From contig JADDPM010000081.1 of NCBI GenBank assembly GCA_016781885.1, forward strand, positions 1-10,137: DNA of 10,137 bases, given 5' to 3'. This DNA comes from Rubrobacter sp. (GTDB lineage Bacteria > Actinomycetota > Rubrobacteria > Rubrobacterales > Rubrobacteraceae). Every line of letters begins with the position of its first letter. Within the stretch, counting starts at the first letter, position 1. A program made the position numbers and the translations under genes. Below are positions 6,246 to 10,137 of the stretch, in pieces. Below the pieces are notes generated by a model. The model saw only the letters and a list, made by a program, of their open reading frames with translations, was not told the origin of the DNA and searched no databases.

Positions 6246-7115
6246 GTGCTCTACAAGAACTTTGCTACCCAAGAGGACCTCGACGCCGAGTACGACCTCG
6301 GACAGACGATCGGGGACATCGCCGCCTACGCGGACTTCTACGCGAGAGAGAGCGAGAAGCTCCGGGCGGAGATGGAGCATCGCCTCGACGTGCCGTTCGG
6401 TCCGACACTCGCCGAGCACGTGGACATATATCCGGCGCCGCCGGAGGCGGGCGGGGCCACGCCCATCCTCTTCTACATCCACGGCGGCTACTGGAGGGCG
6501 CGGACGAGCAAGGAGTTCGGCTACGTCGCCCGCGGGCCGGCGCGCAAGGGTGTGGCGACCGTCGTGCTCAACTACGCGCTATGCCCGGAGGTGACGATAG
6601 ATGAGATCGTACGCCAGACCCGCGCCGCCCTCTCGTGGACCTATAAGAACGCCGGAAGCTTCGGCGGGGACGCAGAGTGCATCCACGTCGCGGGGCACTC
6701 GGCTGGCGGACACCTTGCGGCGATGCTCCTCGAAACAGACTGGGAGGGCGTCTACGGGCTGCCTAGGGACGTCGTAAGGAGCGCGTGTGCGATCAGCGGG
6801 CTCTTCGATCTGGCGCCCTTCCCGTACACCTTCTTGCAACCGAAGCTCCAGTTGAGTTGGGACCAGGTATTGCGCAATAGCCCGATCCTACGCGTCCCGG
6901 ACAACGCGCCGCCGCTCCTCCTCGTTTACGGCGAGGAGGAGACCGCCGAGTTCCGCCGCCAGTCGGAGGAGTTCCTCGCGGCCTGGAGGTCGAACGGCCT
7001 GGATGCGGACCTCCTCACCCTTCCAGACGACAACCACTACGATGTGATCGAAGGTTTCCTCGACCCCGAGAGCCTCCTCTGCTCCACGATTCTGCGGCGC
7101 ATCGTACCCAGCTAG
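6246..7115 (+). CDS. Alpha/beta hydrolase, kynurenine formamidase-like
   Basis: This intact 289-residue serine hydrolase belongs to the arylformamidase/BD-FAE branch of the alpha/beta-hydrolase fold. The oxyanion motif is 'HGGYW' (79-83), the nucleophile elbow 'GHSAGGH' gives Ser152, and the acid region 'VYGEEETAEFRRQS' (227-240) suggests Glu232. The catalytic His is His264 in 'DDNHYDVIE'. The 'E-T-A-E-F-R-R-Q-S' pattern is typical of the formamidase group. The start GTG (6246) has AGGGAG at 6232-6237, eight bases upstream and overlapping the previous stop. There is no signal peptide, so it is cytoplasmic. It ends the plus-strand catabolic run. N-formylkynurenine, another N-formyl compound or a short ester are all possible substrates; no other tryptophan-catabolism gene is in view. 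Confidence 0.9.
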   Translation: MLYKNFATQEDLDAEYDLGQTIGDIAAYADFYARESEKLRAEMEHRLDVPFGPTLAEHVDIYPAPPEAGGATPILFYIHGGYWRARTSKEFGYVARGPARKGVATVVLNYALCPEVTIDEIVRQTRAALSWTYKNAGSFGGDAECIHVAGHSAGGHLAAMLLETDWEGVYGLPRDVVRSACAISGLFDLAPFPYTFLQPKLQLSWDQVLRNSPILRVPDNAPPLLLVYGEEETAEFRRQSEEFLAAWRSNGLDADLLTLPDDNHYDVIEGFLDPESLLCSTILRRIVPS

Positions 7116-7201
7116 CCTCCTATGTGGGACCTCTTAGCGGTTCTTTGCACACTTTTGCCCATCTTTGGCCTGAAAAACGCGTAGACAAGCTCAAACAAGG
7201 G

Positions 7202-7207
7202 TACAAT
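7202..7207 (+). promoter_or_regulatory. Possible -10 box for a leaderless kinase transcript
   Basis: TACAAT at 7202-7207 matches the -10 consensus at five of six positions. Transcription would start 7-8 bases later, at 7214-7215, which is the G of an in-frame GTG (7215-7217), so a leaderless mRNA is possible. The only -35-like hexamer, TAGACA at 7182-7187, is too close (14-base spacer). The alternative is AAGGG (7197-7201) acting as a ribosome binding site for ATG 7206. The two readings exclude each other. Confidence 0.35.
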
Positions 7208-8813
7208 GCGGGCCGTGGCTAACGTTTTCACGGACAGTCGTTACCAGTTGACTTGCCTCCTGGGTAACGGAGGTATGGCCCGGGTTTACCTCGCACGCGA
7301 CGCGGTGCTCGGGCGCGAGGTGGCGTTGAAGGTGCTGAGAGATCAGTACGCCGACGATGAAGAGTTTATCGAGCGCTTCCGTCGTGAGGCCAGGAGTGCG
7401 GCCTCGCTCTCTCACCCGCACATCGTCCAGATCTACGACCGGGGGCGCTCCGCGGATGGGTCCTACTATATGACCATGGAGTACCTGCCCGGGGGAACGC
7501 TCAAGAGGCGTATCCTGCGGGAGGGGGCGCTCCCTCCTCACGAAGCGGCGGGGCTGGCGCTCCAGATCGCCGGCGCCCTCGGCCTGGCCCATGAGCGCGG
7601 CGTGATCCACCGCGACGTCAAGCCTCAGAACATCCTGCTTACTACCGCGGGCAACGCCAAGATCGGCGACTTCGGTATCGCCCGCGCGTCATCGGCGACG
7701 GCTCTCTCTGGGACCAGCATGATCCTGGGCACCGCCGGCTACATGTCCCCCGAGCAAGCGATGGGCGAGTCAGTTGGCCCCGCCAGCGACCTGTACTCTT
7801 TGGGTGTAGTCCTCTACGAGATGCTCACCGGCGTCCTCCCCTACGAAGCCGAGACCCCTATCGGCATCGCCATGAAGCACGTAAACGAGACGCCTCGCCC
7901 GCCCAGGGAGACGAACCCCAATGTTCCCGAGGGCCTGAACGTCGTGACCGCGAAGCTCCTCGCCAAGCACCCCGAGGACCGCTACGCCAATACCGGCGAG
8001 CTCATACACGACCTCCAGCGTGTACGCTCCGGGCTCCCGCCTCTGGCCAACCTGCCGGTGGACGTACAGGAGACCACCGTACTACCCCGACTGCCCCGCC
8101 GCGCGGCAGCCCCTCTCCCAAGTGTACGTACCAAGAGCAGACGCAAGGTAGCCGGTCTCGCGGTCGCGGCACTGGCCTCCGTGAGTCTGCTCGGCGGGGT
8201 AGCCCTGGTCCTGCCGGACGATCTCACTATCCTGGAACAGGCCAGGAAGATAACGGGGCTCGGCGAGGACAACAGCGAGGCGGAGAACCTGGCCATAAAC
8301 CCCCTCGAAGAGGAGCCCGTCGAAGAGGAGCCCGTCGAAGAGGAGCCCGTCGAAGAGGAGTTAGGAGTCAGCGGCCAAACCCGGGAGAGCTCCAAGGTCG
8401 AAGATGAGGCTACGCCCTCCTCATCACCCCCCGCAGCGCAGAGTGACGCGCAGAGCGTCCCCACTACTCCCCCGGTGGAGACGGTCATCGACCCGGTCCC
8501 CATTGCCGACGCGGAGCCGGCCGCTCCGCAAGTGGTCTCGAAGCAAGTTACGCCCCAGCCGGACCGTACCTCAACTCAGACAGAGCAGCAGCCAACCGAG
8601 AACCCAAAAGCAAACCAGGCGTCCAAGCAGACTACGCCAAAGGAAACGCTTTCTCCGCAACCAGTCCCCACCAAGGAGAGCAAGAAGGATGAAGGCTCCG
8701 ACGACGACAAGGACGACGACAAGGACGACGACAAGGACGACGACCGTGGCCCCGTCGATTTCGGTCCTGACGGCCCCGTCAAGAGCAAATCCGATAGGGC
8801 TAAAAAGGACTGA
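7206..8813 (+). CDS. Transmembrane Ser/Thr protein kinase with repetitive outer tail
   Basis: The 535-residue protein has a complete Hanks-type kinase domain (about 12-275). It shows the glycine loop 'LGNGGMARVYLA' (19-30), ATP-binding Lys42, helix-C Glu61, the catalytic loop 'HRDVKPQN' (135-142, Asp137), 'GDFG' (154-157) and the activation segment ending 'GTAGYMSPEQ' (175-184). One membrane helix lies at about 314-337, putting residues 338-535 outside. The outer part lacks PASTA or any known sensor domain. It contains 'EEEPV' repeats (368-385), a Ser/Thr/Pro/Gln-rich stretch (about 400-490) and an acidic 'DDDK' repeat (499-513), ending in basic residues. The start may be ATG 7206 or GTG 7215. 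It should phosphorylate Ser/Thr proteins in response to envelope or ion cues. No phosphatase or FHA gene is adjacent. The gene stands alone after a gap of about 90 bases. Confidence 0.95.
   Translation: MRAVANVFTDSRYQLTCLLGNGGMARVYLARDAVLGREVALKVLRDQYADDEEFIERFRREARSAASLSHPHIVQIYDRGRSADGSYYMTMEYLPGGTLKRRILREGALPPHEAAGLALQIAGALGLAHERGVIHRDVKPQNILLTTAGNAKIGDFGIARASSATALSGTSMILGTAGYMSPEQAMGESVGPASDLYSLGVVLYEMLTGVLPYEAETPIGIAMKHVNETPRPPRETNPNVPEGLNVVTAKLLAKHPEDRYANTGELIHDLQRVRSGLPPLANLPVDVQETTVLPRLPRRAAAPLPSVRTKSRRKVAGLAVAALASVSLLGGVALVLPDDLTILEQARKITGLGEDNSEAENLAINPLEEEPVEEEPVEEEPVEEELGVSGQTRESSKVEDEATPSSSPPAAQSDAQSVPTTPPVETVIDPVPIADAEPAAPQVVSKQVTPQPDRTSTQTEQQPTENPKANQASKQTTPKETLSPQPVPTKESKKDEGSDDDKDDDKDDDKDDDRGPVDFGPDGPVKSKSDRAKKD
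8306..8360 (+). repeat. 15-bp tandem repeat encoding EEEPV units
   Basis: Three identical copies of CGAAGAGGAGCCCGT plus a further 10 bases of the unit lie in frame in the kinase gene just after the membrane helix. Each adds an 'EEEPV'-type block. Perfect identity between copies points to recent expansion or contraction, so copy number may vary between strains. Confidence 0.95.
8700..8744 (+). repeat. 12-bp tandem repeat encoding DDDK units
   Basis: GACGACGACAAG occurs three times exactly, followed by GACGACGAC, in frame near the 3' end of the kinase gene. It encodes DDDK x3 then DDD. The strongly acidic block lies outside the membrane if the topology call is right, and could bind divalent cations or cell-wall components (inference). 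Confidence 0.95.
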
Positions 8814-9075
8814 CAGACCATGGAGCGGGGCATGAGAGCCCGCCATTATTACCCCGGGTGTCCGTACTCGATTCGTGGATCAATCCAGAGACAGGCCGGA
8901 CTGCGGAAGACGATTCCTGGGAAGCTACCTGATTGCATGAGTCAGAGAACGTGTGTGAATTTAATAGGCTGCCGGAACCGGCTTTAGCGGGGGTACATAG
9001 GAGCTTTTTCAGCTTATTTGCTGCGCTTTTGCCTCCCCAGTAACGGGCCGGTGTAGGTAGCCCTTTTGTCACCCT
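8814..9075. other. Gene-free gap between convergent kinase and phn remnant
   Basis: I see no convincing gene here. Short inverted repeats occur (GGGC/GCCC at 8828-8841, GCCGG-AA-CCGGC at 8971-8982, CAGC/GCTG at 9010-9023), but none is a strong terminator. The gap is more AT-rich than the flanking genes toward 9075. It may be the remains of further lost DNA, but no family could be recognised. Confidence 0.5.
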
Positions 9076-9582
9076 CTAGAAGGAACGTTTTGTATCGTCA
9101 AGCTTTCGCGGAAGCAGGCGAGTTTTCAGAGACGATCGTTGCGCCGACGAGGGTGTGAGATCCACGACGGGCAGTCCCAGACGCTCTCCCACCAATATCA
9201 GGTCCGCAGGTGCGCCCTCACGGATCTCACCGCGCCCGAGGAGACCCCCGCCGAGCGTGCCGGATCGGGGGTGATGCCGACGGCGGTGGGCAACGTCAAC
9301 ACGTTCTCTCTCGCCAGCTTGAAGGCGACGTGCAGCATGCTGGGCGGGTGGTAGCCCGAGCAGAGGGCGTCTATGAGACCCAGCTTTATGGCAGTGGTCG
9401 CGTCGAGGTTACCGCCGAAATGTTGCCCGCCGGGCCGATCGGCGTTGATCGAAAACCCGGAAACCCTTACGCCCTGCTCCGCCAGCACCTCCATCCTTTC
9501 CAGGATGTCATCGTCGTGGGAGGCGAGGACGGCGCCGTACTTCTTTGCCGCGCGGCCTAGGCGCTCGCGCCGGTCGAAGGCA
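9076..9582 (-). pseudogene. phnM: PhnM-like phosphonate amidohydrolase, C-terminal remnant
   Basis: Minus-strand reading gives 'RERLGRAAKKYGAVLASHDD', then 'RPGGQHFGGNLDATTAIKLG', 'GYHPPSMLHVAFKLAREN', 'PDPARSAGV' and, after a frameshift near 9231-9235, 'GRGEIREGAPADLILVGERL'. It ends at TAG 9078-9076. These match the second half of PhnM-type amidohydrolases (SHDDD; GGSHSGN; SDYHPPS; NPAR.AGL.DRGEI..G..ADL), which act on ribose-triphosphate phosphonate intermediates of the C-P lyase pathway. The N-terminal half is absent. The 'SDYHPPS' motif reads 'SGYHPPS', so the metal-site Asp is now Gly (9356-9354). The segment 'GFSINADRPGGQHF' is shorter than the family's linker, suggesting an internal deletion. 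It is joined directly to the phnD fragment. No active product is expected. Confidence 0.85.
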
Positions 9583-9955
9583 GGTCGGCTTCCCGCCTTC
9601 CTCTTTTAACTGCACGATGATAGTCTTGGCTTCCGCCACATTCGCGGCCAGGATATATGAGCGCGGCCCGAACCAGACTACGTCCACTTTCTCGGAACGC
9701 ATCGCCTCGATGATCCCCGAGTAGTCCGTGACGGTGCAGAGTTCGACCTCCTCCGTACCAAGTTTCCCGCTCAGGCACTCGCGCACCGGCTCGAACGCGC
9801 GGAGCATCTCCGAGTCGTCCTCGGCCGGGATAACCCCCCACCGTCAGCTTGTCGGGTACGTCCTCGTTTCGCTCCGCCTTCTTGAACTCTGCTTGAGCGC
9901 CGCCGCACCCGGTGACCAATCCCAGCGCGGCGAGCAAGGTAACCAGAAGCATCAA
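9583..9955 (-). pseudogene. phnD: PhnD-like phosphonate ABC transporter binding protein, N-terminal remnant
   Basis: The start (TTG 9955 or ATG 9952) is followed by a lipoprotein-like signal 'MLLVTLLAALGLVTGCGG' with lipobox Cys. The reading goes on 'KLTVG', shifts frame, then gives 'VIPAEDDSEMLRAFEPV', 'LGTEEVELCTVTDYSGIIEA', 'MRSEKVDVVWFGPRSYILAA' and 'QLKEEGGKPT'. These are the standard PhnD motifs (LRP...YL...G..VEL....YA..IEAMR.GKVD.AWFGP.SY.LA). The frameshift sits in a six-base homopolymer (CCCCCC at 9834-9839; five would be in frame). After KPT (about 9583) the protein stops matching PhnD and sequence from phnM begins. No positive charge precedes the signal helix and a TGA lies seven codons upstream of the TTG, so the original start may also be damaged. 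There is no clear ribosome binding site. Confidence 0.85.
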
Positions 9956-10137
9956 TGGCTGACCCAGCAGCCTTCACTCTCAAATTCACTATTACATTCT
10001 CCAGGCTCATTAGAACACTGCGGCAAGCCTAGCAATAACCTTGAACTCGATTGTTAAAAGTCCGAAAATCCCCGGTTAAATGCTAGTTTCGCCTAGAGCG
10101 TTTCTCATTAGGACTGCAAAGGTAACCGGTACCCGCA
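9956..10137. other. AT-richer region upstream of the phn remnant
   Basis: This stretch is clearly less GC-rich than the rest of the window. I see no promoter I would defend and no gene. A 19-codon minus-strand tail ending in TAA at 10078-10076 (reading ...VPVTFAVLMRNALGETSI) could be the end of a gene lying beyond the window, but it is too short to identify. Confidence 0.35.

Noticed and set aside
8571..8846. Minus-strand ORFs rich in Val/Ser opposite the kinase repeats
   Set aside because: They are by-products of the DDDK and flanking repeats read on the other strand.
8828..8850. GGGC/GCCC hairpin after the kinase as a terminator
   Set aside because: The stem is only four base pairs and is followed by CATTATTA instead of a T run.
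9010..9030. CAGC/GCTG hairpin followed by CGCTTTT as a terminator
   Set aside because: The stem has four base pairs and the T run is short; it is within chance expectation.
10076..10137. C-terminal end of a further minus-strand gene
   Set aside because: Only 19 codons are visible and no motif can be recognised; noted as a possibility only.

Overview
The window is about 62-65% GC by eye. It carries a Hanks-type Ser/Thr kinase with one membrane span, a TAXI-type TRAP binding protein and an actinobacterial-style cytochrome bd subunit I. AGG (Arg) and ATA (Ile) codons are common despite the high GC. This fits a deep-branching actinobacterium such as a Rubrobacter-like lineage. That assignment is inference; no 16S or other marker is present.

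Layout from the left. (1) Positions 1-125 (minus) hold the start of a cytochrome bd oxidase subunit I gene, with an inverted repeat just upstream. (2) Positions 347-440 (plus) hold a stub of an enoyl-CoA hydratase gene. (3) Positions 456-2016 (minus) hold a TAXI-family TRAP binding lipoprotein followed by its usual partner, a DUF1850 protein. A good sigma-70-type promoter (TTGACC-N17-TATAGT) precedes them, but the TRAP permease normally found next is absent. (4) Positions 2240-7115 (plus) form a catabolic gene run: an intact ACAD10/11-like acyl-CoA dehydrogenase, a broken phosphotriesterase/lactonase-like gene, a broken AtoE-type short-chain fatty acid transporter gene, a small unknown ORF and an intact kynurenine-formamidase-like alpha/beta hydrolase. 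(5) Positions 7206-8813 (plus) encode a transmembrane Ser/Thr kinase whose outer part is a repetitive low-complexity tail instead of PASTA domains. (6) Positions 9076-9955 (minus) hold a decayed phosphonate-utilisation remnant: the first part of phnD joined directly to the last part of a phnM-like gene.

The main message is decay. Four of the loci (enoyl-CoA hydratase, PTE-like, AtoE, phnD/phnM) carry indels, stops, a 16-bp tandem duplication, lost catalytic residues or deletion junctions. The genes between them (TAXI, ACAD, hydrolase, kinase) are clean and full length. Because the lesions are clustered, and some are larger than one base or are missense at metal ligands, real pseudogenes are more likely than uniform sequencing error. 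Read resequencing would settle the single-base cases.

If once intact, the 2240-7115 run would have taken up a short-chain organic acid (AtoE), opened a lactone or ester (PTE-like protein and hydrolase) and oxidised the acyl-CoA (ACAD). Substrates cannot be named from sequence. I found no CRISPR array, tRNA, rRNA, insertion sequence or convincing novel defence or mobile system.
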